Counted from the first letter of the stretch, positions 27,535-37,166 are shown. The stretch: 64,000 nucleotides of DNA from Sphingobacterium sp. FBM7-1 (GCF_020687765.1 NZ_JAJEWJ010000001.1:1-64000), one strand, 5' to 3'. The notes: generated by a model not told the origin, from the sequence alone. Made by a program: numbers and translations.

Positions 27535-28536
27535 TTACATTCGTTCTGCTACCCGTTTTTCAATATGATCAAGCACGAGATTGAAATAATCAACGTTATT
27601 TAAGGTAGATGCGAGATTAAGTCCGCCTGGACTGAAAACATTGATTTCCATTATCTTGTCTCCGACGATATCTAGACCAACAAAATACATTCCGTCTTCT
27701 TTCAATTTTTCGGTCACTTGGGATACCGTTGCTAAAATAGTATCATTAATATCGGCCGGTTCTGCGCTTCCGCCTTGATGAATGTTGCTCCGGATATCAC
27801 CTTTTTTTTGTATGCGATTAACAGAAGCATATTTACCATCAATAATGACGGGGTCGCCGTCTAATAGAAAAAAGCGGATATCGCCATTTGCAGCCTCCGG
27901 TAAGTATTCTTGCGCCAGCAGATAACCATCTCTTGTAATCACCTCTACGGTTTGTTTCAAGTTATGTCGTTCATCTTTTTTCACTAGGAAAACATTTTTC
28001 CCACCAGACCCCGTTAGCGGTTTTAATATAATCTGATGGTCCTGTTTCTCCAAAAAATCGACAACGTCCTGATAGGACCGGGTGATCATCGTTTTTGGAC
28101 GGATTTGTTTCGGAAAATACTCCAGATAGAGTTTATTGGTTGCTTCCACTAATTTGTCCGGATCGTTGATGACCCAAGTACCCTGCCGTTTGATAAGTTG
28201 CGCGAATTGCAATGCCGTCGGCGATGCCCAAGGTCTGTTAATCATGTCGAGTACAGGATCATAACGTAGCCACAGCACGTCCATTTGAGAAGCATCTATA
28301 TATTGCTTCTCTTTATTACGCACCTTTTCTAAAAACTGTTCCTGATTTTCGATGTTTTCCGAAGGATCGACGACGCGACAATGAGCCCCTATATTATGCT
28401 CGTTGTGGTAGGTGAAGTCGGCAAGACCTATATAAAATATAGTATGCCCGCGCTTGTGCGCTTTTAAAGCAAGTACAGTCGTCGTAAATGCGGGTTCCTC
28501 CTTATGTGTCTGATTGATTAAGAATGCGATGTTCAT
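27535..28536 (-). CDS. ATP-grasp ligase, glutathione synthetase-like
   Basis: The 333-residue protein has the N-terminal fold start MNIAFLINQTHKEEPAFTTT, then an ATP-grasp domain with IILKPLTGSGGKNVFLV (nucleotide-binding lysine and glycine loop), LLAQEYLPEAANGDIRFFLL and the metal-binding MEINVFSPGGL near the end. These are features of GshB-type glutathione synthetases, which join an acyl phosphate to an amine. No gamma-glutamylcysteine ligase is nearby, and its operon partners are DUF1704 and an N-formylglutamate amidohydrolase. The true product may therefore be another glutamyl or peptide compound rather than glutathione. It starts 15 bases after the DUF1704 stop. Confidence 0.8.
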   Translation of the reverse strand: MNIAFLINQTHKEEPAFTTTVLALKAHKRGHTIFYIGLADFTYHNEHNIGAHCRVVDPSENIENQEQFLEKVRNKEKQYIDASQMDVLWLRYDPVLDMINRPWASPTALQFAQLIKRQGTWVINDPDKLVEATNKLYLEYFPKQIRPKTMITRSYQDVVDFLEKQDHQIILKPLTGSGGKNVFLVKKDERHNLKQTVEVITRDGYLLAQEYLPEAANGDIRFFLLDGDPVIIDGKYASVNRIQKKGDIRSNIHQGGSAEPADINDTILATVSQVTEKLKEDGMYFVGLDIVGDKIMEINVFSPGGLNLASTLNNVDYFNLVLDHIEKRVAERM

Positions 28537-28551
28537 ATATTTAATATAATA

Positions 28552-30399
28552 CTAGTAATTAATCATTTTAAAAATGCTGGCAAATTGATTTAAATCTTTA
28601 AGTTTTTCGGTATAAGGTTCTTGTAGGTAGCGCGGCGTAATACGTGGCTGTCTCAATACCCCACGTTGGATCAAATCATGCACGATAGGCAGATAGTCCT
28701 CTCGAATCTTGCCGATCATAAGCAGGTTGAGGTTTTTACCCTGCTGAATGTATTGAATAATTTCTTTGAATCCTTGTAAATAGGCGGTATCCTTTGTGAG
28801 CCCTCCCGAGCGATATACGCGCATGGTCATTGTAAAGGCTGTATTGGTACCAAAAGCATATTCTTCGTGTAGCATAGTAAATGTTTCCACAAACGAGTAG
28901 CCGAGCAGCATGTGGCGCACAGCAATGACGCGACCTGCCAAGATTCGTAAACGCTCATTCGTCAGTCCGCCCACCAAAAATTCAGCCAGTACGGCAAGCC
29001 CTTCCTGCAATTGCTCGTATCCGGGAACACCCAAGCGAAAAAAGCTGAAAGGCTGTTCTTTGCCGTTAAAATACGTAACGATATGCGTGCCCACTTCATG
29101 CTGAATCAAGGCGCGTGCACGCTTTTGACTGATCCGGTATTGTTTACTAATATTCAAGACACCATGGTTTACCATAACCCCTGCGATATCGTCACGTACC
29201 CGTACACTCGTTTTGAATCCAGGCGATTGGCGCTGCAGGAAAGCCATTTCCTCCTCCGCCAACTTGGCGAAGCTCTGTGCGTCTAAATACTCCTCTTCCG
29301 GCACCTGTCGTTCTGGCTGTGCGATGTTGTCGATGACCGTAAGCACCGCTTTCGCCAGTTCATAGAGCCGTTCATCTACGTTCCCGAAGACCATCAAGCT
29401 TCCATATTTGAAGTCCGAGGTACCTCGAGAGGCCAACATAGTCATCATATCGTCCAACTCCCGACGCTTATCTCTAAAAAGATAGGCGATAGTGGGGTCG
29501 TAGATATCTTCAATACGCAGATTATAGAGGTTTCTCTTCACGATATCCGGATCAATCGGAATCGGACGGTAATGGAACACCGGCGTTTTTCGAAATTTAT
29601 CTTTTTTAAACTGTAACCATGCCTCGTGCGAGTTAGTCGGCGTGGTCAATAACAAAAAATCAAACTTTTGACTCTCTTTCGCCAGCGCACGGTCAATATC
29701 GTATATCTCTTCGTGGAGTTTTTCCTGCCCTTTCATTTTAAAATGCGCCGCCTGCGCCGTCGTATAAAGCCGTACGAATTCAAAAAATAGTCTTGAAAGA
29801 CCCTTTGCCAGTGATTCCCGAAAGACCCTCGCCAATAAGGGAAGGAAAGTGCCGTCGAGCGTCTCATACCTTTTCCGGACGGAGATACCCAACGTCAAAA
29901 CAATATTACTTTTCGTGTCCTCTGTGTTGACCAAAAGCGGACAGCGCGGAGGCCGAGGCAACTTCGTTTCTTTTTGGAGTTCGATATGCAAATCGGGCGC
30001 TTCGGTCTCTATATTTTTTTTTAGATACTCTGCCAATACAAGCGCATTTTTTTGGGAAAGATGAATAGCCATGTCAGCCGTCTGTTCTTCCGGCGCATTC
30101 CAGACTTCAATGAGTAAGCAAGTGCCAAACTCATTGGCTAATGTCGCTGCCAATTGAGGAATCCAACGACTGACCTGATCGTCGTCGTCTCCCGGAGAAA
30201 AAATAATACTTGCTGCTTCCGACTTTGCCAGTTCGGATAATACCCGATCTTTGCCGGTAGGAGGAATGCGGTATATAAATAAATAAGGGACGATCTTGTT
30301 AAAAACAATTTTTCCCTTATTAGGAATCTGTTTATGTATCGGTGCTCCACTTTTAATTGCCCGTATTAATTGCGGCAATATCTTATCTTTAAACTCCAT
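28552..30399 (-). CDS. DUF1704 'QEGLA motif' metallopeptidase-like protein
   Basis: This 615-residue protein belongs to the family annotated as flavohemoglobin expression-modulating QEGLA motif protein (DUF1704). The diagnostic parts are HEVGTH (His434, Glu435, His439) and QEGLA (Glu466), which together form a plausible zinc site of HExxxH plus downstream Glu. The eukaryotic relatives are the tubulin carboxypeptidases of the MATCAP group, which cut after glutamate. The N-terminal about 340 residues are family specific with no motif I recognise. It overlaps the amidohydrolase stop by 11 bases and precedes an ATP-grasp ligase, so the three are translated from one transcript. There is no signal peptide, so it is probably cytosolic. 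Confidence 0.82.
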   Translation of the reverse strand: MEFKDKILPQLIRAIKSGAPIHKQIPNKGKIVFNKIVPYLFIYRIPPTGKDRVLSELAKSEAASIIFSPGDDDDQVSRWIPQLAATLANEFGTCLLIEVWNAPEEQTADMAIHLSQKNALVLAEYLKKNIETEAPDLHIELQKETKLPRPPRCPLLVNTEDTKSNIVLTLGISVRKRYETLDGTFLPLLARVFRESLAKGLSRLFFEFVRLYTTAQAAHFKMKGQEKLHEEIYDIDRALAKESQKFDFLLLTTPTNSHEAWLQFKKDKFRKTPVFHYRPIPIDPDIVKRNLYNLRIEDIYDPTIAYLFRDKRRELDDMMTMLASRGTSDFKYGSLMVFGNVDERLYELAKAVLTVIDNIAQPERQVPEEEYLDAQSFAKLAEEEMAFLQRQSPGFKTSVRVRDDIAGVMVNHGVLNISKQYRISQKRARALIQHEVGTHIVTYFNGKEQPFSFFRLGVPGYEQLQEGLAVLAEFLVGGLTNERLRILAGRVIAVRHMLLGYSFVETFTMLHEEYAFGTNTAFTMTMRVYRSGGLTKDTAYLQGFKEIIQYIQQGKNLNLLMIGKIREDYLPIVHDLIQRGVLRQPRITPRYLQEPYTEKLKDLNQFASIFKMINY

Positions 30400-31171
30400 A
30401 TATCGTTAAGTTTTGCAAATCTTTTAAGACATGGAGCAGTAACTGTTTGTAGGCCAGGATAGCAGGCTGATAAGGCTGGCCGGTCCATTCATTCATGAAA
30501 TCTTTTCGGAACTCTATGGAGAGTACACAGCCATGGGCACCGAATTTATGGAGTATATGTTGGGCGAGGTTGCCTCCTTTAAATTTTACGTTTTCACGGA
30601 TATCAATTGGGTCACCTAAAAGCTGCTGATTCCGCACGCTTTCCACAAAACGGTCGACTACCGGCCTCCATCGTTCTTGGTTGTATTGGGTACCCAAGTT
30701 TATCTGTGGGTTGGCGTGTTTATCCACCGGTTCCTCTTCGCTAATGCGTTGGGCATTATAGGTATGTACGTCAAAAACGATAAAAAAACCATGTTGCTCG
30801 ATTGTCTGCTGGATATAACGATCGATTTGTCGGTAGAAATCCCGATAATCTTCATAAAGCTGTTCTAACACTGTGGAGGGCAACGTATCTTTCCACACAG
30901 TTAACCCCCAAGCCTGTTCTGGTCGGAGGTATACCGCGTCTTCTTCCTTTCGATTCACGTCCAATTGAAAGCGGGAAGTCCCGACAACAAGTCGGTTCAC
31001 CGGTAGTTCCGATATGGAGGCCGTATAAGGATCTTCCTCCCTAAGCCTTTGCGTTTCATCTAACAGAATAAATTGCTCTGCGATCGAATCTACCTGATGC
31101 CCGTCATGGACCGCAAATGCCCAATAAGGACTGTCAGCAACCTGTATACTGTATTGAAATAATGACGCCAT
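30389..31171 (-). CDS. N-formylglutamate amidohydrolase family protein
   Basis: The 260-residue protein matches the FGase family (PF05013). Visible landmarks are FAVHDGHQVD near the start, RLVVGTSRFQLDVNR, FFIVFDVHTYNAQRI (metal-binding Asp-x-His) and VLSIEFRKDFMNEW near the end. The known member hydrolyses N-formyl-L-glutamate in histidine degradation, but no hut genes are present. Here it is the first gene of an operon with DUF1704 (11-base overlap) and an ATP-grasp ligase, which argues for a different amide or glutamyl substrate. Confidence 0.82.
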   Translation of the reverse strand: MASLFQYSIQVADSPYWAFAVHDGHQVDSIAEQFILLDETQRLREEDPYTASISELPVNRLVVGTSRFQLDVNRKEEDAVYLRPEQAWGLTVWKDTLPSTVLEQLYEDYRDFYRQIDRYIQQTIEQHGFFIVFDVHTYNAQRISEEEPVDKHANPQINLGTQYNQERWRPVVDRFVESVRNQQLLGDPIDIRENVKFKGGNLAQHILHKFGAHGCVLSIEFRKDFMNEWTGQPYQPAILAYKQLLLHVLKDLQNLTIYGV

Positions 31172-31256
31172 AACTATTCTGTCTTTTGTTAAATAATAAC
31201 ATGTTAATCGACAAATAGTTTTAGCGGCCTACTTCTCTATATTATGTTTGGCCTTT

Positions 31257-31544
31257 TTACAACGGGCCTTCTGTTAAGGAATCGTTCGAAGGTGGGATGT
31301 CGTCGTCCTTCCGTTTCTCTACCGTGATTTTGCACTCTGTCAACAGTGCTGCCAGCGCACCTATTGCCGCAAATATCGGTGCAAATACAACACCTACAAC
31401 ACCAATAGTAACGGGGAAGCTCATAATTTCCTTTCCAGACTTATCCGATATACTGATTTTTGTTACATTGCCTTCCGCGATAATCTCTTTGATTTTCTTT
31501 AACAGGTTCTCACCGTTTACGATGAATGTTTCTTTTAGTGACAT
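31257..31544 (-). CDS. DUF4342 family small protein
   Basis: This 95-residue protein fits DUF4342: an N-terminal helix (ETFIVNGENLLKKIKEIIAE), a short beta hairpin (VTKISISDKSGKEIMSFPVT), a hydrophobic glycine/alanine-rich segment (GVVGVVFAPIFAAIGALAAL) that could insert in a membrane, and a charged tail. Function is unknown. It lies 85 bases upstream of the amidohydrolase on the same strand and may belong to that transcript, but the gap leaves this open. Confidence 0.75.
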   Translation of the reverse strand: MSLKETFIVNGENLLKKIKEIIAEGNVTKISISDKSGKEIMSFPVTIGVVGVVFAPIFAAIGALAALLTECKITVEKRKDDDIPPSNDSLTEGPL

Positions 31545-31716
31545 AATATTCGTTTTTAATGTTCAATATAAAGCATAACAAGCAGGGTTGTCGCTTTGTT
31601 CTTCGTTATCTAACAACAAATTAACGACGAATCAGATGGAAATAAGAGCGAAATCAGGTTAATAAGTCGTTAAAATAGGCGAAAGCCCCTTTATCGTCGG
31701 TGAAAGATGTGGAGCA

Positions 31717-33585
31717 TTACCTGCTCCACTGATATTTTACCCCAAAACTATACCACCTTCCGGGCATAGGGATGGCACTCGTTTCGATATACGTGATATC
31801 AAAAATATTTTGTGCATCTACATACATCGAAAGAAACGGAAAGCTATATCCAATTCGTAAATCCGTTAAGAAATAGGATTTATCTGATATGCGCTGATGG
31901 AAGCGATTAGCTATAGAAGCATTCCAAATCCTATTGTTTGCCATGAGGAGTAGTTTTCCCTGGTGTTTTAGATTTTCCAAACTGTATTTGGATATAATCC
32001 CCTCTGTTTGCTCCAGGGAGGCATCTAGGTAGTTGTATCCTAGATTGACTCGATAACGTATATTGTTTACTTGAAACGTATATAGAAAATTAGTATTTAT
32101 CCCGTGTACTTTGTTTTTACCGATATTAAATGGTTGGTAAGGATCGTTTACATCCGTTTTTATCCAATCGATAAAATCTCGGATGTTCCGATAAAAATAT
32201 CCTCCATGTGCAATAAAATTTGTGCTTTGGAATTTAATCGCGCCTTCAGTTTGCCAGGCATCTTCCGAAAATAAGTCCGGATTGCCGATATTTCCCGGGC
32301 GTTGGTTTAAATAAAGATCTGTAAACGAGGGGATACGCTGACTTGACCCGGTGTTGAACACCAGTTTCCATGTCGGTGTGATGCTGTACCCTAAGTCGAT
32401 ACCGGGATAAACCTGCCAGCCATACTGTGTGTTATAGTTTATATATGCACCTGCATTGACCGTCAGGTTTTTTAGCTGTTCGGTTCTAAATTCGGCGTAA
32501 GCACCGTGGTTGTTTCGGTTGTGAACACCCATATTAGAACTTGCGATACGGTCGAGACGGGATTCCAAACCCAAACCAAAATCTCCGAATGTGGTGTGAT
32601 ATCGACTGTTCAGCTCCATAGAGAACGCGTTGGTATAATGCCGTGAACGTGCGGAGGAAAGGTTATGCTTAAAATAACGGTAATCATCTTCGTTATAACG
32701 GTTGGTTATGCGCGGGCTAAGATAGAAACGGTCGGAAAGTTGATGTTTGGAGCTTAAGGAAGCAAATACGGTTTCTACAATTTCTTCAGACTCCCGATCA
32801 CCTGGAGCCGCATAAAAGCCATTAGCCCCGAAACGGTTATACATATAGCTGCCTAACCATTCTACCTCATTATCGTTATTTATCGCGAGATTCCCTTGAT
32901 AAAATATTTTATCGTTTTGGGATGCCGTATTGTAGCGCTGTCCGTTGGATTTTTCTTTGTTATAGTAAACCTGATGTTGGTGTTTGTCATTAAACCAACT
33001 TGCACCGATTTGCGTACCGGCATGATAATAAATGCCGTCTTTGGCCTCTTCGTCTCTGTTTTTAAACGAACTTCCCGTATATACGTTGGCTTGGATCGAA
33101 GTTTTGTCTACTGTCTTGGTAATGATGTTGATTGCTCCAGTTAAAGCATTGACACCATAAATGCGTGCCGCTGCACCCCGAAGTACCTCTATTCTTTCGA
33201 TAGCATCTAAAGGAATAGGCAGATTCAGGCTATGATGGGCAGTTTGCGAATCAGAAACCTTTGCTCCATTGACCAATATCAGCGTTTGTTCAAAACTCCC
33301 CCCATCAATACTTACATCCGCTTGGGCACCGAAAGGACCACGTTGTCGCAAATCGACACCATTTAAGAGTCCGAGTACTTCGTTCAAATTTTTGACAGGT
33401 AGTTGTTTAATTTGCGCTGCACTCAAAATCTCGACATTTCTATTGTCTTTACTGAAAGGAATCTGTAATCGGTTTGCATGAACGGTCACTTCCTGAATAC
33501 TGTCTTGTTTTGCTTCTTGCGTGTGTCCCCACAACGGCAAAAATGCTACGGCTAATAAAATCTGGTGATTGTTTATGAATTTCAT
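31717..33585 (-). CDS. TonB-dependent outer-membrane receptor (BtuB/CirA type)
   Basis: The 622-residue protein has a signal peptide (about 1-22), a TonB box region (SIQEVTVHANRLQIPFSK), a plug (about 45-150, NGVDLRQRGPFGAQADVSID and ARIYGVNALTGAINIITKT) and a 22-strand barrel ending YSFGVKYQWSR. It lacks the SusC-type N-terminal domain. It looks like cobalamin or siderophore receptors, but the 52-base upstream region is too short for a cobalamin riboswitch, so the substrate is open. It is divergent from a MocR-type regulator, which may control it. Confidence 0.85.
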   Translation of the reverse strand: MKFINNHQILLAVAFLPLWGHTQEAKQDSIQEVTVHANRLQIPFSKDNRNVEILSAAQIKQLPVKNLNEVLGLLNGVDLRQRGPFGAQADVSIDGGSFEQTLILVNGAKVSDSQTAHHSLNLPIPLDAIERIEVLRGAAARIYGVNALTGAINIITKTVDKTSIQANVYTGSSFKNRDEEAKDGIYYHAGTQIGASWFNDKHQHQVYYNKEKSNGQRYNTASQNDKIFYQGNLAINNDNEVEWLGSYMYNRFGANGFYAAPGDRESEEIVETVFASLSSKHQLSDRFYLSPRITNRYNEDDYRYFKHNLSSARSRHYTNAFSMELNSRYHTTFGDFGLGLESRLDRIASSNMGVHNRNNHGAYAEFRTEQLKNLTVNAGAYINYNTQYGWQVYPGIDLGYSITPTWKLVFNTGSSQRIPSFTDLYLNQRPGNIGNPDLFSEDAWQTEGAIKFQSTNFIAHGGYFYRNIRDFIDWIKTDVNDPYQPFNIGKNKVHGINTNFLYTFQVNNIRYRVNLGYNYLDASLEQTEGIISKYSLENLKHQGKLLLMANNRIWNASIANRFHQRISDKSYFLTDLRIGYSFPFLSMYVDAQNIFDITYIETSAIPMPGRWYSFGVKYQWSR

Positions 33586-33637
33586 GCGGCAAAAGTATTA
33601 TCTTTCCGGATTGTTGTAAGGTTCCAATTTTAATAAG
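33586..33637. promoter_or_regulatory. Short divergent promoter region, TonB receptor / MocR
   Basis: Only 52 bases separate the two start codons. Minus-strand TACTTTTG (33590-33597) fits TAnnTTTG and would place the receptor transcript start close to its ATG, giving a very short or absent leader. Plus-strand TATCTTTC (33599-33606) is a weaker candidate for the regulator. The two boxes are only one base apart, so a protein bound here would affect both genes. Confidence 0.45.
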
Positions 33638-35125
33638 ATGAGTAGTCCGGTTTTAGATTTGTTCTCCAGTTTTGTGTTTATTGACCGAACATCGGCACAG
33701 CCTATATATTTACAGGTTTCCCAACAGATGATTAATGCTATTCAGCGTGGATATCTATTAGTGGGTATGAAGCTTCCGGGAACGAGAGCACTAAGCGAAG
33801 TGTTGCAAGTGCATCGCAAAACGATTATTGCGATATATGACGAACTCGAAGCGCAGGGATGGGTGGAGGTGCGGCCGAACAAGGGTACGTTCGTGGTCAA
33901 TCAATCGCATCAGGTGAAAATGGATAAACCTTATGAAAAATTGGTTTCACTAGCAAAATATCCCACCTCGACCGGATTTACCTTTAGACAATCGACAATT
34001 CTGAATAATCCTTTTGAATTCTCCAAGAACCAGTTGGTTTTTAACGATGGGCAACCAGACATACGGCTCACACAAATGCAGAACCTTTCCCGCTGGTATA
34101 GTGCGTCAATGAAACGTAAGCACAACTTGAAACGTCTTACGGGGCATAATATGGAAGGAAGTGAATATTTTAGGGAGCAATTGAGCAACTATTTGAATTT
34201 TTCAAGGGGCCTGCATATTTCTAAAAATAACTTACTCATCACGCGCAGTGTGGAAATGAGTTTATATATTATTTCGCAAATCTTGCTTTCGAAAGGTGAT
34301 CAGGTTTTAGTCGGTGATTTGAGTATGTTTTCGGCCAACATGGTTTTTCAACAAACAGGTGCCAAGGTACGTACGATCCCTTTAGATGAAAATGGTATTG
34401 ACGTGGATTACATCCGGACACACTTCCAACCGGGACAAATTCGTATGGTGTACGTAACGCCCCACCATCACTATCCCACGACCGTCACCCTCTCGGCCCA
34501 AAGACGAATCTCGTTGTTGCAGTTGGCGCGGGAATACGGCTTTGTTATCGTGGAGGACGACTACGACTACGATTTCCAGTACGAACAGACGGCCGTGATG
34601 CCATTGGCGAGTGGCGATATCGATGGCATGGTGGTCTATGTAGGCGCTTTTGGCAAAACACTCGCACCGGCCTTTCAAACTGGTTTTGTGGTCGCTCCGG
34701 ATAACTTCATTGCGGAGATGCGTAAATACCTGGCTATTATCGACCGGCAAGGAGACGTGATTATGGAACAGGCATTAGGAGAGATGATCGAAGAAGGGGA
34801 GGTGCACCGGCATCTCAAAAAATCGCTGAAGGTATACCGCGAGCGTCGGGATCTGTTCTGTGAAATTTTGGAAACTCGTTTCGACGGACTCGTCAAGTTT
34901 CAAAAACCTGCCGGTGGCCTAGCGTTATGGACGGCGTGGACCCCGGGTTTTTCTCTTTTTCAACTCGCCAATAAATGCCGGCAAGGAGACTTATTTATCC
35001 CCAAGAATATATTATACCAAAACAATATTCGATCTGCCATGCGTCTCGGGTTCGGCCATTTAAATGAAACGGAAATAGAACAGTCGTTGGAGGTACTGCG
35101 GAGAGCAGTGATGAAAACAATCTAA
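33638..35125 (+). CDS. MocR/PdxR-type regulator (GntR HTH plus aminotransferase domain)
   Basis: The 495-residue protein carries a winged helix of the GntR family (about residues 18-88, QPIYLQVSQQMINAIQRGYL then RALSEVLQVHRKTIIAIYDE) followed by a fold-type I aminotransferase domain (about 130-490). The PLP-binding lysine is Lys340 in YVGAFGKTLAPAFQTG, and VEDDYDYDFQYE holds the Asp that contacts the pyridine ring. MocR regulators use PLP or an amino acid adduct as signal and often act on a divergent gene, here the TonB receptor. No vitamin B6 genes are nearby. Its stop overlaps that of the converging gene at 35122. Confidence 0.9.
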   Translation: MSSPVLDLFSSFVFIDRTSAQPIYLQVSQQMINAIQRGYLLVGMKLPGTRALSEVLQVHRKTIIAIYDELEAQGWVEVRPNKGTFVVNQSHQVKMDKPYEKLVSLAKYPTSTGFTFRQSTILNNPFEFSKNQLVFNDGQPDIRLTQMQNLSRWYSASMKRKHNLKRLTGHNMEGSEYFREQLSNYLNFSRGLHISKNNLLITRSVEMSLYIISQILLSKGDQVLVGDLSMFSANMVFQQTGAKVRTIPLDENGIDVDYIRTHFQPGQIRMVYVTPHHHYPTTVTLSAQRRISLLQLAREYGFVIVEDDYDYDFQYEQTAVMPLASGDIDGMVVYVGAFGKTLAPAFQTGFVVAPDNFIAEMRKYLAIIDRQGDVIMEQALGEMIEEGEVHRHLKKSLKVYRERRDLFCEILETRFDGLVKFQKPAGGLALWTAWTPGFSLFQLANKCRQGDLFIPKNILYQNNIRSAMRLGFGHLNETEIEQSLEVLRRAVMKTI

Positions 35126-36063
35126 TGCCACTCCGGCCGGCCTATGATCTCCCGGTTTTCAATCGGCATACTATCTTCTTGTTTGCTTGGCATATCTCGT
35201 GGGTCCAATACAGGCTGCCCGGCATCCACCCAGGCTGAAAACCAGAAAGAGCTGGTACGCAGGATGGATTTTCGCATCCGATCTTCTACCATGCCCTGCA
35301 TACGTGTGTGGTATGCACTTGCATAGGCATCCGAATAGGTGGAAATCAGGATATTGTTCCGGGTAATATAACTTCGCTGGAGCGGCTTCGGAAAGGTTAC
35401 AGAAAGTTCCTTTTCCAATAGTAAAACAGAGTCGACAAGCGCATTGCTTTCACGCACGATGGTCCAGGCCGAGTCGAGCGGGCTGTGGAGATAAACAGCT
35501 TTTCCGACGAATAGATTATACGCATCGGCAAACATTTCAGGCAACCTACTTTCCCAAAATGCGTGAATACCGATTTGTCCGGTCAGCTGTCCATTATAAT
35601 TCCGTGTGGTATGGAGCGGCACATGCGCGTCCGACACGTAATGACCCAGGTCGGCCGAATGGCGAATTACCGCTTCTGTATTCTTTTCTCGGAACGCCTT
35701 GACTAACTTTTGGTAAGTAAAATAGATCTGCCAAGGCACGATGCCATTAGCAAGCAATTTACGTTCTTCGAATTTTGCGGTCGCTTGGCTCCAATGTATA
35801 GGAATGGAATCCACATGGCCGCCTTCATATTCTTCCACATCAATAAAATGCCGGGGAGATTCCAGCGAGTCAACATAACATCTTTTATCCGCGTCTACCG
35901 CTTTTTCGGAAATGATATCAATGTGTTTTTTGTAGAAAGCTGCTAACGGAGCGGGCAAAGGAAATACGGCGACATGATTGATTTTTTTGTGGGCATAGAA
36001 TCCCCATGAACTGAACAATGCGATCAGGAACATGCCCAATAGATAACGATATGTGCTGTACAT
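35122..36063 (-). CDS. Zinc-dependent phospholipase C / S1-P1 nuclease-like exported protein
   Basis: The 313-residue protein has an N-terminal export signal ending before Trp (SSWGFYAHKKINHVAVF). In this fold, the free N-terminal Trp and histidines bind zinc. Further metal-binding motifs are HFIDVEEYEG, HYVSDAHVPLHTTRNYNG and GIHAFWESRLPE, arranged as in S1/P1 nucleases and bacterial phospholipase C. Substrate cannot be told from sequence. It converges with the MocR gene, sharing CTAA at the two stops. Confidence 0.82.
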   Translation of the reverse strand: MYSTYRYLLGMFLIALFSSWGFYAHKKINHVAVFPLPAPLAAFYKKHIDIISEKAVDADKRCYVDSLESPRHFIDVEEYEGGHVDSIPIHWSQATAKFEERKLLANGIVPWQIYFTYQKLVKAFREKNTEAVIRHSADLGHYVSDAHVPLHTTRNYNGQLTGQIGIHAFWESRLPEMFADAYNLFVGKAVYLHSPLDSAWTIVRESNALVDSVLLLEKELSVTFPKPLQRSYITRNNILISTYSDAYASAYHTRMQGMVEDRMRKSILRTSSFWFSAWVDAGQPVLDPRDMPSKQEDSMPIENREIIGRPEWH

Positions 36064-36176
36064 AATTCACTTGTATAGATGGTTTGTTATAAAGCTAATA
36101 ATTTTTCATTAAATATTGGCTATTCATTCACTAATTAATGGAAATTTAGTACTTTGGGCGAGATAGAGATTAGAAG

Positions 36177-37166
36177 ATGAAAATATTGTACGGCGTGCAA
36201 GGGACTGGAAACGGCCATCTATGTAGGGCGTTGGACATCATCCCGATATTACAGACTTTGGGCGAAGTAGATGTGCTGGTGAGCGGCATTCAGGCCGATA
36301 TAGAATTGCCATTTCCGGTTAAATATCGTTTGCACGGTTTGAGCTTTATTTTTGGAAAATCGGGCGGTGTTGACCTCTGGCGGACCTTTATGAGCTCGAC
36401 CGTTCGACGGTTTATTAAAGAGATCAATACGCTGCCGGTGGAAAAATACGATTTGATTATCAATGATTTCGAACCGATTTCGGCTTGGGCCTGCCAAACA
36501 CGGGATATCCCCTGTATTGGGCTAAGCCATCAGATCGCCGCACTGCATCCTACCAGTCCGAAGCCCGAAGAAACCGATATGCTGGGCAAGTTTATTATGA
36601 AGAATTATGCACCTGCCAGCACCTCGTACGGTTTTCATTTTAAAACGTATAACGACCACATTTACACGCCGGTAATCCGAGAGTCGGTCCGTCAGCTCGA
36701 TCCCAAAGATCAAGGACATTACACCGTGTATCTACCTTCGTACGACGATGCCCATTTATTGAAAAACTTATCAAAGTTTCCCGATGTGCATTGGGATGTT
36801 TATTCGAAACATAATAAAAGTAAGTTTACCGTTAAAAATGTTACCATTAATCCTATCCAGAGCGATACCTTTGTAAACAGTATGGCAAACGCTTCTGGCG
36901 TGCTGTGCGGAGCTGGATTTGAAACGCCGGCAGAAGCCCTGTTTTTGCAAAAGAAACTGTTGGTCATTCCGATGAAAAATCAATATGAACAACATTTAAA
37001 TGCAGCAGCCTTGGAGCAGATGGGCGTTCCGGTTATCGGTAGTTTAAAGAAGAAATTTGATTATGCGATCGAGGCTTGGCTCAATAGCAAAAACAAAGTA
37101 ATGGTTGATTATCCCAATATGACGCGGGAGATTGTCACCAATATCGTAGAAAAACATACACCATGA
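36177..37166 (+). CDS. MurG-like glycosyltransferase (GT-B fold, MJ1255-type)
   Basis: The 329-residue protein opens with ILYGVQGTGNGHLCRALDII, the glycine-rich loop of GT-B enzymes, and has VLCGAGFETPAEALFLQKKL near the C-terminus, corresponding to the sugar-nucleotide binding region. It fits the family of glycosyltransferases annotated from the MJ1255 type. Acceptor and donor are unknown. It overlaps the next gene (FKBP) by 4 bases (ATGA), so translation is coupled. Confidence 0.75.
   Translation: MKILYGVQGTGNGHLCRALDIIPILQTLGEVDVLVSGIQADIELPFPVKYRLHGLSFIFGKSGGVDLWRTFMSSTVRRFIKEINTLPVEKYDLIINDFEPISAWACQTRDIPCIGLSHQIAALHPTSPKPEETDMLGKFIMKNYAPASTSYGFHFKTYNDHIYTPVIRESVRQLDPKDQGHYTVYLPSYDDAHLLKNLSKFPDVHWDVYSKHNKSKFTVKNVTINPIQSDTFVNSMANASGVLCGAGFETPAEALFLQKKLLVIPMKNQYEQHLNAAALEQMGVPVIGSLKKKFDYAIEAWLNSKNKVMVDYPNMTREIVTNIVEKHTP

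Noticed and set aside
33586..33637. Cobalamin riboswitch upstream of the TonB receptor
   Set aside because: The gap is 52 bases, far too short for a cobalamin riboswitch.
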